From Artemisia argyi (taxonomy: Eukaryota > Streptophyta > Magnoliopsida > Asterales > Asteraceae): a DNA stretch of 64,000 bases. The first letter of the stretch is position 1. Each line of letters starts with the position of its first letter. The position numbers were made by a program, and so were the translations under genes. The DNA is taken from the NCBI GenBank assembly GCA_030686995.1, contig CM060707.1:84306472-84370471 (forward strand). The letters run 5' to 3'. Below the pieces are notes generated by a model that worked only from the letters and a program-made list of their open reading frames with translations, searched no databases and was not told the origin of the DNA. Shown here one piece after another: positions 1 through 9,966 of the stretch.

Positions 1-254
1 TTCGTCCAAGGTTTTTTATTTACTTTACTTCCCTTTCTTTTCTTTTTTTTTAATAAACATAATTCATACACTATAAACCTTGTAATGTTTTTTAAATTTG
101 GTATTTTAATGTTAAAATATTAAATCCTATTTGATATGGAAGTGAAAATACATTAAACATTGAATTGAAAATACAGATTACAGATTAATACAAACTACGA
201 AACATAAACAAAAATGAAAATACAAATTACGATACATAAAATAAAACACATAGA

Positions 255-599
255 TTAATATGTGTCATAACCCTCTTCGTAAGAAGAATACCCATCAGCA
301 AACCTGCCCTCTTCCCACTTGTTGTATAAAATGGCGAAAAAGTTGTGTTTAAGCTCTTGTTTTACGCTTGTTTCTTGCTCTCTACGAGCTTCTTCCTCCT
401 GTGCTTGTTGTTCTTCCATTTCTCTCAATGCTTCATCATCCTGAAGAAGTAGTCATTGCTCTTCCTCAGTAAGCTGAAACATATTGTCTTCTTGTTCCTT
501 AACCGGTTCCTCTTTCGCTTGAAAAAACGGAATGATATATGTTGGTGGAGTGTTAACCGTGTTTTCGAGAAATTGTTGAGAGAAGTTTTCTTGAGACAT
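255..599 (-). pseudogene. Small acidic ORF with an in-frame stop, unrecognised
   Basis: Reading the minus strand from an ATG at 599 (MSQENFSQQFLENT...), one frame runs to a TAA at 255-257 and is interrupted once by a TGA at 453-455. The part after the break is very rich in Glu and Gln (DDEALREMEEQQAQEEEARR) and ends in an aromatic, acidic tail (YSSYEEGYDTY). That the same frame stays open on both sides of the single stop suggests a recently broken coding sequence. The composition resembles accessory proteins of plant DNA transposons, but I do not recognise the family and assign no function. An upstream ATG at 674 is also in frame. Confidence 0.35.
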
Positions 600-674
600 T
601 GTTAAGAGAATTTGATAAGAAGTTGTATGTGTGTGAGTTGTGTGTGTCATAATTTGAAGCAGATAGTGTGACAA

Positions 675-1137
675 CCGGTAAATTTTGAAAGTATTTTAAC
701 ACTGCATTACGTTTTAAATAAATATTTAATATCTGAGAACCATTTTGGAATGTATTGAAAATTGTTTTGGAATTTTATTTGGGATTTTAATTGGGAATGT
801 TATTATGTGATACGAGAAGTTTTCCCATGAGATGTGAGATATAGCACAACACGAAATGACACGAGTCTAGACCTAATAATACGTTATTTATTTAATTTTT
901 AACGTTTTCATAAAAGATAGTCGTATAAATAGTAATTTTTACTAGAAAATGATTTTAAAAATCTTGGCGCAAGTTTGGAAGTCTCACGACAATTTTATCT
1001 AGCCTAAACGAGCCCAAGAGTCATTTTGTTGAAAGATTACCAACGATTTACATTTGGTCCATGCGCTTAAGTTATATGCACACCCGTTCTTTTCTGAGTT
1101 GTCATTTTTGGCCCAAAAACAAAATATACTCCCTCCC
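675..1137. other. Gene-free AT-rich stretch
   Basis: I see no open frame or recognisable element here. It ends in AATATACTCCCTCC (1123-1136), which recurs at 1313-1326 on the other side of the hairpin element. Confidence 0.5.
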
Positions 1138-1308
1138 TAGGGGGGTGATTTGCACACTCCCATAAATGATTGGGACTATCTAAATTAGAGTGTCTTGACA
1201 TTTATACCCTTACAGGATAAGAATGAGTAAAAGTAAGGGTATAAATGTCAAGACACTCTAATTTAGATAGTCCCAATCATTTATGGGAGTGTGCAAATCA
1301 CCTCCCTA
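1138..1308. mobile_element. Foldback MITE, 76-bp inverted arms
   Basis: The left arm (1138-1213) and right arm (1233-1308) are reverse complements over 76 nt with one mismatch near the outer end, separated by a 19-nt loop. The outer ends read TAGGG...CCCTA. The element is all arm, so an RNA across it would fold into one long hairpin. The 14-nt flanks AATATACTCCCTCC are directly repeated but are offset by a few bases from the arm ends, so the target duplication is not clean. Long arms fit a Mutator-type or foldback MITE; the superfamily is uncertain. Confidence 0.8.
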
Positions 1309-1324
1309 AACTAATATACTCCCT

Positions 1325-1347
1325 CCTCTCTCTCTCTCTCTCTCTCT
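1325..1347. repeat. CT dinucleotide microsatellite
   Basis: An uninterrupted run of alternating CT directly follows the right-hand copy of the MITE flank. The ORFs on the minus strand here are low-complexity readings and are not called. Confidence 0.85.
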
Positions 1348-2657
1348 CCCCTTCTACCTGCCGCCCACAAACACCCCAACACCACCACCATCGCAGTACA
1401 CCGCCGCCCCCACCACAGTAACCACCATGATCCCCACATCTCTATCACCACTTTGTGTTGTTTTGGAAGATGTACGCACGTGAACCGTACACCATGAGCC
1501 ACCACCACCATCATTTATTAGTGTTTTCTTTTTGGTAAGTGTGAAAACGAAAGACAAAGGTTAAAGGTTTGTTAAAACACCGATTCACAGCCTTGTGTGA
1601 ATTGATGTCGGTTAAGCAAGTGGGTAACTATCTTGTTTTCATAAAAACAAGTGGTAATATGGTTTGGTATCAAGTTTGTGTCGCGTTTGTGTCTTTAGGC
1701 GTACTGAGAGCCTCAAACTCTCATATGAGCTTAATTGATTCTCCCAAGCTTATGTTTAAGCTTATTTTGTGGCTTAAAAGCATTTTGGGTTTGGATTATT
1801 GATTTGGGTTTGTGTTTGGGTCGAGACCTACAAGTGGGTTATATTGATTTTGGTTTTTGTTTGTATTTGACTCTTGGATCGGAGGTAATGGTTGTCTGTT
1901 TGGTTTCTTTCTCACGTAACGCGGCTAGAACAGAGACCATGAGGTCTCGGCGTGGTAAGTTTGTGGTCCAAATGGTTTAGTTATGGTTTTTATATTTCAC
2001 TCGAGCTATAAGTTAGGAGTTGGCCGAGTAATGTTTGACATGGTGATGTTATTAGTTGCAGTTATCGAGTTGGATTGATATTTGTGATGTTTTGGCTACA
2101 CCGAGTGTTAGCCGAGACCTTGTGGTCTCGGTGTGACCTCGACTCGCCTACAATTGGACTTTGAATATTTGACTTTGAACGACATTGGATATGTTGACAT
2201 TTTGACCCGGCTTTGTTACCGAGGGTTTATTTTGGTTGATTTGGGTATGGGACTATAAGTGTCGACCTGATGGAATTGATATTGGATTGTGACTCAAAAC
2301 GGAAAATAACTCACGACTTGACTTATATTTTGACTCGATATGGACTAAAAGGAAGAAATAATAAAAGTTTTATTAAGGAATATTAATTGACAAATTTAAT
2401 TTGTTATTTAACATGCTAATGACAAAAGTGGAATTAAAAACTGTAAGTATTAATTTTTGGATAAAAATGGAAAATGCGAGGGTTATTAGACGTGTCGACG
2501 AACGTTTATCGTAGGACACCATATTTGGACTTATTAGAATATTTGTTGGATTATTGTTGGAGTTAGGGATTAGTATAACATTAATAGACCCGACCGACAT
2601 GGTTATCGGACCTATTGGGTTGACGATCCCAATAAGAGCCCGGTAAGTATATTAGAG
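1348..2657. other. Decayed repetitive DNA, no gene found
   Basis: Short unsupported ORFs only. The motif GGTCTCGG/GAGACC recurs near 1935-1955 and 2115-2135. The stretch continues on the far side of the copia element at 12042, so the insertion split one older repetitive unit. Confidence 0.4.
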
Positions 2658-2662
2658 GAAAT
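2658..2662. repeat. Target site duplication GAAAT (left)
   Basis: GAAAT directly precedes the TGTAGAACC end of the copia element and is matched by GAAAT at 12037-12041 after the CAACA end. Confidence 0.75.
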
Positions 2663-4488
2663 TGTAGAACCGTAGAGGGGGTGAATACGGTTTCTTAGGC
2701 TTTTTGAATGTTTAAAAAACTTTAAGCCGTAAGAGTCACCAAGTGGTTGTACCATAATACAACAACCATAAACACAGCCAAAGTTAATAAAGCAAGTAAA
2801 GAGACACCACAATATTTACTGGTTCGGGATGGGGGTTTATACCATCCGTAAATCCAATTGCGAATCCACGACACGATACCATTCCACTAGTATAATCCTT
2901 TCGGTAGACTACAAACCGTTACAATTCACTCCACTGATATTCACAAATATCGATGCTCATAAAGAAGGAGTTACTCCCACGGTATTCCGCCCTCGGAAAC
3001 CACCGAAAAGAATATCGCGATTCGACTTCACCTAAGGGTCACCAAGACCACTACCAAGACTTCCCACCGGAAGTATCAAACCCCAAATAGATCCTCAATG
3101 ATATAGGCTTGGTCACCAAGACACAAGACTTCCCTTACAAAAAATTGAATGAATGAATAAGTGTTTGTTTAACCAAGCCCTAACCTAACGTAGAGACTCG
3201 ATTGTAATAGAAAGAGTATAAGAAGAAGACCCTCGACACAATCACAAGAGTGGATTAAGTTCTTGAGATTCTTCCCTTGCAAGGAGATGTGCTCTTTCAA
3301 AGATGTTAGTGTGTTTAACTAAGAACACAAGAGAGAATTAGAGGATTAGAGAGAAAGAATGTAGAGAGAAAGAATAGTGGCAAGGGGTGAGGAATACAAG
3401 AGCCAAGGGGGGTATTTATAGGCCAAAAACCCAACTTAGGAAAATTTAACTGAGCCTGACGCATTGCCCACGCGGAAATGCATGGGTGACGCGCCAGAGG
3501 TACTGTAAGAATTTTCCCAAAGCTTGGGTTTTGGTCTTTTAAATACCTAAGCTTACTAAACCCCCATATGTAATTCACACTAAACCTTAACATTAATCAA
3601 TATAAGGTTTACCAACTCAAATAGCCAATTTGGAAAATGTTTTGTGAAGTGTTTATTAGAAAACCAATTATCAAAGATAGAAAGAAAGAAGGGATAATTG
3701 GGTAGGGATAGAATGGGTATTCCTCGCATGGCATAGAAAAGAGAGAAGGAATATACCATGGGAGATTCCTCTAAAGGGAAGAGTGTGAGAGGTTAGGTTA
3801 AGAAGTAACCATGGTTAGGTTTAGAAAGAAGTGTAAAGAGAATAAACCATGGTTAGGTTAGGGGTAAACCATGGTTATGTTAAAGGGTGTATCCAAGGGA
3901 ATGTTCCATCCTTGGTGTGGTTAAGAGTTAACCATGGTTGGGTGAGAATGGGTGAGTTGGGAACTAACCATAGTTTGGTTAGAAGTGAACCATGGTTGGG
4001 TTTAGTGAAGCATATTCAAAAGAATATTCCATTTCTTGGGTAGGAAGGAAAAATGGATGGTTGAGATGTGTTGTAAGAGGATGAATGGTTGAGATGAAGA
4101 GTGTATAGGGTATGAGTTGGATTGTATAAGAATGAAGAGATGTGTGTAAGAGAATATGTAAGAGTTGGATGTGATGGGGAGCCTAGTGTGTGTAGAGAAT
4201 GGGATGGTTGTGAGTAGTGTGTGTAATTTGAAAATAAAGTTGTTAGGGTTGTGAGGGAATGAGTTGGATTGGATATGATGTGTGTAACAATGAGTTGTAT
4301 GTGTAAGGAATGTGTAAGGTTAATATGATGGGGAGCATTGTGTGTGTGAAGAGAGGTATGTGAGTTAAGTGTATGTATTTTGAAAATAAAGTTGTTGAGG
4401 AAGTGATTTGTGTAAGGTTGTAAGGAATATGTAAGAAGTGTAAGGGTGTGACAAGATGGGGAGCCTTGTGTGTGTATATGGAAGGATT
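2663..4488 (-). repeat. Copia 3' LTR, partial copy 1
   Basis: This block matches the right-hand LTR from 9196 to about 11033 (same start TGTAGAACCGTAGAGG, same promoter area, same GT-rich portion). It stops at GGAAGGATT near 4488, so the outer approximately 1 kb of the LTR is missing. At the stop it jumps to sequence equivalent to about 9531. Confidence 0.75.
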
Positions 4489-4739
4489 CTGCCCTCGGAA
4501 ACCACCCAAAAGAATCTCGCGATTCGACTTCACCTAAGGGTCACCAAGACCACTACCAAGACTTCCCACCGGAAGTATTAAACCCCAACTAGATCCCCAA
4601 TGATCTAAGCTTGGTCACCAAGACACAAGACTTCTCTTACAAACAATTGAATGAATGAATAAGTGTTTGTTCAACGAAGCCCTAACCTGACATAGAGACT
4701 CGATTGTAATAGAAAAGGTATAAGAAGAAGACCCTCGAT
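4489..4739 (-). repeat. Copia LTR, partial copy 2
   Basis: Begins CTGCCCTCGGAAACC and matches the right LTR from about 9531 to 9782. It joins copy 1 and copy 3 through two- to three-base microhomologies (ATT, ATA), as expected from end joining or template switching. Confidence 0.7.
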
Positions 4740-5139
4740 AAAGCAAGTAAAGAGAAACCACGATATATACATGTTCGGAATGTGGGGTTTATACCATCCA
4801 TATGTCCAGTTGTGAATCCACGACATGATACTATTCCACTAGTATAATCCTTTTGGTGGACTACAAACCATTACAATTCACCACACCGATATTCACCAAT
4901 ATCGATGCTCACAAAAAAGGAGTTACTCCCACGGTATTCTGCCCTCGGAAACCACCCAAAAGAATCTCATGATTCGACTTCACCTAAGGGTCACCAAGAC
5001 CACTACCAAGTCTTCCCACCGGAAGTATTAAACCCCAACTAGATCCCCAATGATCTAGGCTTGGTCACCAAGATACAAGACTTCTCTTACAAATAATTGA
5101 ATGAATGAATAAGTGTTTGTTCAACCAAGCCCTAACCTA
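4740..5139 (-). repeat. Copia LTR, partial copy 3
   Basis: Jumps back to AAGCAAGTAAAGAG, equivalent to about 2788 and about 9335, and runs to CCTAACCTAG (5139), where it meets the inserted gypsy fragment. The three partial copies make a tandem LTR scramble. Confidence 0.7.
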
Positions 5140-5141
5140 AC

Positions 5142-5690
5142 CTAGTTACTCATCCAACTCATGTTGGGCATCATCCTATATCCGAGTTGCTTCTTCATTA
5201 CCCAATTGTAATGGGTCCTAGTCATAATGTTTATGGGAGATCTAAGATCGATGTAGGCTTGATCAATGCATTTATACCCAATCATACATGGTATCTTCAC
5301 ATTCTTAGGGTCACCTCTTTTAATCTTAGGGTCAATCTTAACAAAGGGAGGCCTAGGGTTATCAATGAGATTGTTATAATAAGCGATTTCCTCCTCAGTG
5401 GGATATAAATTGAAATAATCATCATCTAAACCCTCCTCTTCTTCTTCCTTAACATCTTCTACAATTGCCAAGTTATTGGGTTCAAGTTCTTTATCTAAGT
5501 CCATGGCTATTGCTAAGTCATTAAGCGCATAGTCAAGCTCAATATCAGCCAATCTATTGAGTTCTCTAAGTTCTCTAATCTCATTCTCAATCTGTTCACG
5601 CAACAAAGCCACCTCGATAGGTGAAAGGGTGGATTCGCGTTTTCCATAGTGGCAAACGGAATAATTAATAAGGATTATACAAACAAACAC
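5142..5690 (-). pseudogene. Acidic retroelement ORF with a degenerate retropepsin-like segment
   Basis: A 182-codon open frame follows the primer site where gag begins in the related element at 24249. It starts STLSPIEVALLREQ, has a Leu/Glu-rich helical region, an acidic run (EEEEEGLDDD), and a C-terminal piece (IPCMIGYKCIDQAYIDLRSP) that resembles the N-terminal half of plant retroelement proteases, with D-L-R in place of the D-S/L-G-A catalytic motif. The best leader ATG (about 5645) is in a different frame from the ORF, which indicates a frameshift near the start. The 3' part is cut off at 5140. It is neither gag nor the 60604 ORF; function unknown. Confidence 0.5.
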
Positions 5691-5804
5691 ACAAAGAAAA
5701 GATAGACTAAAGAAACCTATAAAATAAAATAAAATAAAAATCTTACTAGAAAGGAATCTAGCAAGTAGACCTAATAAAAAAAAATTAACCTAGAAAATAA
5801 CTAT

Positions 5805-5822
5805 TCCCAGGCAACGGCGTCA
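5805..5822 (-). promoter_or_regulatory. Primer binding site, tRNA-Asp-like
   Basis: On the minus strand this reads TGACGCCGTTGCCTGGGA, close to the TGGCGCCGTTGCCGGGGA complement of the tRNA-Asp 3' end, with two changes. It is seven bases inside the LTR. Confidence 0.6.
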
Positions 5823-5828
5823 AAAACT

Positions 5829-7273
5829 TGATGTGTGGAATTGTGCCCTTGCAAAAGGTTTTACCACTCAAGGGATCTTGAGAAGCTTGCAATCCCCACC
5901 AGGCAGTGTACCTGATCGTTCTAGTATAGTATAGTGACAAGTACCGGGGGATTGATCGTTCAACTCAAAGAATAGTGTTCGCTAGGGTTAAAACTAACTA
6001 AAACTAGGTCTAGAGGTGATGGATGATTCTTTTTGCATTTTTATATTTTAAATGAAAGCAAGTAAAATCTCAGTTTTGGAAGGAGTGTGCGGAATTAGTT
6101 GCTAATCAACTAATCCAAATAACTAAAGATGCAATTAAAATAAAATAAACTAAACTTAAACTAATTGTGGTGTAAACAATAATGAGAGAAAATGTGTTTA
6201 CTTAGATTTCACTACTCCTTAGCTATCTTTTATAGGTTGATTAGTTTGTTACAATTGCTTGGATGACGTGTTATATTCCTTAATATCATTCGTAGGGCCG
6301 TGTACGATCTTCCCTAACTCTATAAGCTTCTACCTCTTCCTATGTCGAGCCGACTACTAGCTCCTAACATGGCATCATTAGTAGTTACCTACGCATTAAA
6401 TACAACCAAAATATCATAGTACACCTCCGATCATGTTTCTTAAGACGTTCAAGCAAGTTACCAATTGGAAGTCTGCCAGTTTTCTTAAGCCTGACATCAA
6501 ATTCATTCATCCACAACAATTATAAACAAACAAACAACCAACCCATAATCAATATCTAAGTTTCATTACGTCTAAGCAAACACAAAGAAAACCTAGCCTA
6601 GCATGTTAAATTGAAGACAAGCGTAAGATATAATCAAACAACACATAGACATATTGAATGATTTGATAAAAGACTTGTCTTCAATTAAGCATGGAAGAAA
6701 CAAAGGGTTGAAACCCTTAAATTAGCTATAAATTTTGTCTAGGGTTTACTCCCTTCAAAGTTGCACACAATGAATGAAAACTAGAAAACTATATATAGAT
6801 TTTCTATCCTGACGGCGTTAAGAGATAGGTGTGACGTCGTCAACTCGCCGCCAAAATAAACTCGTATTACCTAGATCCCCTTCTGACGCCATCACTCTTT
6901 ATGGACTCTGGGCCATCACTCTTTGCAATTATTCATGATGGCCTTGACGACTTAATACGTGACGCCGTCACGATCCCTTCAGAAAACATTCTGGCGCGTC
7001 ACGTGTAATTGATTTATCCACCCCTTTGTCTTGTCATGACGCCGTCACTAGCAAGATGTGACGCCGTCAAGTGAAATTTCCAGCATGATTTAGAGACTTT
7101 GTCATTTTCTTCACTTTTTCGCTCCAAAAACGTCCAAAATGCTTCCTTTTGTAAAATTCCTCTCAAAAGTACCTAAAATGACAAAAGGAACGATTTAGGG
7201 CAATATTTGATCAAATAATCTCGACTTTGGCCTTAAATGACCCCCCAAAAGCGGTACACTTTTCGCATCATCA
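5829..7273 (-). repeat. Gypsy 5' LTR (1445 bp)
   Basis: Bounded by TGATG and CATCA. The minus strand carries a TATA box at 6798-6789 (CTATATATAG), and upstream of it, between about 7085 and 6810, several TGACGCCGTCA-like motifs. Layout and termini match the LTRs at 22668, 32081, 55489 and 60780. Confidence 0.8.
6789..6798 (-). promoter_or_regulatory. LTR TATA box
   Basis: CTATATATAG lies just downstream of the TGACG motif cluster, in the same relative position as in the other gypsy LTRs. Confidence 0.6.
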
Positions 7274-9086
7274 ATAACTAAGGCCATTATGAGAAACTGA
7301 GTTGTAATGTTGTTTAGGATTTTCCCTTATTGCAATGGGTGCTTGGTTGCCTCGAGTATTTGCAAAAGGAGCTTGAGAAGTAGTTGGTTTAACAAAATTA
7401 TTTGACGATGATCCAACTTTTCTCAGAGACCTGGCGCATTGATGGCGCGTCGACCCGTCGCTCATCGCTTCAGGCTTGGAGATTTGTGGATCTTCGTTTT
7501 GACTTGATTTAACAAACACTATTTGTTTTGTTAGACTCTCGGAAGTGGTTTTATAATTTTTTGTAAATCCAAGACCTCCTTTATCTTGTGACACTTTTTG
7601 GCGACTTATTATTTCTTCTAAATCATTAGTGCTCTTTTTGTATTTAGAAAAACTCAAGGACTATTTTTGTCGTTTAGATACTTTGTCATTCAAAGAGTTA
7701 ACCTCAAGTATGAGTTTCTCACATTTTTTACATGGTTCAACCAACTCTTTGCAATGATTTAGAATCTTAACTTCTCTTTCAAGTTCATAAATTCTTTCAT
7801 TGGATTTGACATGTTGTTGTTCAATAATATGTTTTTCTTTAAGAATATTTTCAAAAGATTTATAAAATTATCATTAAATTTAATTAGTTCCTCACTCTCC
7901 TTTTGCAATTTGTTAATATCAAGATTATTAGAGGAAGAAGGGTTTTGAGATACCTCAAGTTTTTCTTGTGCCATGAGACAAGTAGCTTCATTTGTTGGTT
8001 GATCTTCACCTTCACTATCACTCCAAACTCCACCGACGAATGCCTTGTTTGCTCTTGGCTTAGGAAACTCATTTATGAAGTGACCCTTCTCACCATAATT
8101 GTAGCATCCTTGAGTATGCCTAGAGCATTCACCAACTTTGTTGTCAACACCTCAACTTCCACCAAAGTTGTTTCTTCCACTATTGCCTCGGTTACCAAAC
8201 CGATTACCTCGCCTAAAATTACCACCTCTTCTAAAGAACCTTCTAAACTTTTTTGCCATAAGGTTGTATTCTTCATCATCTTTGTCACCTTCATCATCTT
8301 CACTTCCTTCTTGACTATCACTAATGTTACTAGCTTGCCTATTAGTGACCTTAGTCTTAAGAGCTAGAGACTTCACCTTTTCCTTCTTGTCTTTAGTACT
8401 AGCCTTGTCATTCTCAAGGATCATTTCATATAACTTGAGGATTCCAATAAGCTCGTCAAGAGGAAGTTCCGCTAAATTCTTGGCTTCTTCAATGGCTGTC
8501 ACCTTCAGCCGCCACTTTACCGGAAGAGCTCGAAGAAACTTTCTCACATGGTTCTTATTATAGAAGCTAGGATCTAAGGCCGTGAGGGTTGTGATAATAG
8601 TGTTGAACCGTGTGTAACCATTGTCAATGGTTACATCATCGGAGATCGAAAACTTCTCATATTGTTGGATGAGTAGGTCTATTTTGCAATCCTTAACTTG
8701 TGAATTGCCTTGATGAGTAGTGATGAGTGAATGCCAAATTCCTTGGCGGTCTTGAAAATATGTACTCTCTCGAACTCCCTTCGAGGTAGAGCATTGTAGA
8801 TCAACATATTGGCTTCATCATTCTTGCCAAGCTTTCTCCTCTCATCATCTTTTAGGTCCGAGTGTGGCTCTTCTACCAATAATTTTGTTTCAGGATCTTC
8901 CACCATGAACACAAAGTTGCCATTTTGGATGATTTCCCACAAATCAAGATCTTTGGACCTAACATAGGTCTCAAATAGGGTTTTCCAAAAGCAAAACCCA
9001 TCGGTCTCTAGCAAAGGTGGTCTTTGTAAAGAACATCCCTCAACATAGTTCTCTTGAGCCATGGATCTATACTCAACTTTTACCAA
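7274..9086 (-). pseudogene. Copia gag remnant (UBN2-type Gag and degenerate zinc knuckle)
   Basis: The minus strand opens with MAQENYVEGCSLQRPPLLET at 9062 (an in-frame ATG also lies at 9086) and a copia-type Gag domain (LWEIIQNGNF, NMLIYNALPRREFERV). A frameshift near 8690 moves to the frame of FLRALPVKWRLKV. An Arg/Gly/Asn-rich basic segment follows (FRRGGNFRRGNRFG), then a stop near 8152, then a knuckle reading CYNYGEKGHFINEF. The canonical pattern is CX2CX4HX4C; here the second and last Cys are replaced. Another frameshift lies between 7759 and 7657. The reading ends where the gypsy LTR was inserted at 7273. Gag would form the particle; this copy cannot make it. Confidence 0.75.
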
Positions 9087-9182
9087 AAATCTTAGTTAGG
9101 ATTTTAGATTTTTGGAAAAGAAGTTTTTGACTTAAAACGACTTCTCGGGAAGGTTTTGTAGCTCAAAAACTTAAGTATACTA

Positions 9183-9195
9183 CTCTGACACCAAT
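9183..9195 (-). promoter_or_regulatory. Copia primer binding site, tRNA-Met-like
   Basis: The minus strand reads TTGGTGTCAGAGT next to the LTR end CTACA. This is one change from TGGTATCAGAG, the complement of initiator tRNA-Met used by many plant copia elements. Confidence 0.65.
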
Positions 9196-9209
9196 TGTAG
9201 AACCGTAGA

Positions 9210-9225
9210 GGGGGGGGGGGGGGGG
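9210..9225. repeat. 16-G homopolymer
   Basis: The run lies 14 bases inside the LTR edge, where the left copy (2676-2681) has only six G. Confidence 0.85.
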
Positions 9226-9952
9226 TGAATACGGTTTCTTAGGATTTTTGAATGTTTAAAAAACTTTAAGCCGTAAGAGTCACCAAGTGGTTGTACAATA
9301 ATCCAACAACCACAAACACAACCAAAGTATATAAATCAAATACAGAGAAACCACGATATATACTGGTTCGGAATGGGGGTTTTATACCATCTGTACGTTC
9401 AGTTGCGAATCCACGACATGATACTATTCCACTAGTATAATCCTTTCGGTGGACTACAAACCGTTACAATTCACTCCACCGATATTCACCAATATTGATG
9501 CTCACAAAGAAGGAGTTACTCCCACGGTATTCTGCCCTCGAAAACCACCCAAAAGAATCTCGTGATTCGACTTCACCTAAGGGTCACCAAGACCACTACC
9601 AAGACTTCCCACCAGAAGTATTAAACCCCAACTAGATCCCCAATGATCTAGGCTCGATCACCAAGACACAAGACTTCTCTTACAAACAATTGAATGAATG
9701 AATAAGTGTTTGTTCAACCAAGCTCTAACCTAACCTAGAGACTCGATTGTAATAGAAAGGGTATAAGAAGAAGACCCTCGATACAATCACAAGAGTGGAT
9801 TAAGTTCTTGAGATTCTTCCCTTGCAAGGAGATCTGCTCTTTCAAAGAAGGTAGTGTGTTTAACTAAGAACACAAGAGAGAATTAGAGGATTAGAGAGAA
9901 AGAATCTAAAGAGAAAGAATAATGGAAAGGGGTGAGGAATACAAGAGCCAAA

Positions 9953-9966
9953 GGGGTATTTATAGG
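9953..9966 (-). promoter_or_regulatory. Copia LTR TATA box
   Basis: The minus strand reads CCTATAAATACCCC. The motif TGACG/ACGCGT (10010-10040) lies about 45-75 nt upstream of it. Confidence 0.6.

Larger units (their letters stand above)
5142..7273 (-). mobile_element. Ty3/gypsy (Athila-like) fragment: 5' LTR, PBS and start of an ORF
   Basis: The minus strand reads a 1445-bp LTR (7273-5829), a tRNA-Asp-like primer site, a leader and the first part of an ORF, then stops abruptly at copia LTR sequence near 5140. The LTR start (TGATGATGCGAAAAG) and end (CACATCA) match the other gypsy LTRs in the window. It lies inside the copia gag: copia coding sequence resumes at 7274. The second LTR and the target duplication are lost, so the left junction is a deletion or rearrangement. 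Confidence 0.75.

Noticed and set aside
1311..1557. Overlapping minus-strand ORFs with His/Val/Gly-rich readings
   Set aside because: They read through CCACCA and CT repeats; codon content is low-complexity and there is no domain or splice context.
1569..1980. Two plus-strand ORFs of 77 and 81 aa
   Set aside because: Overlapping, hydrophobic by composition, no recognisable motif; they lie in decayed repetitive DNA.
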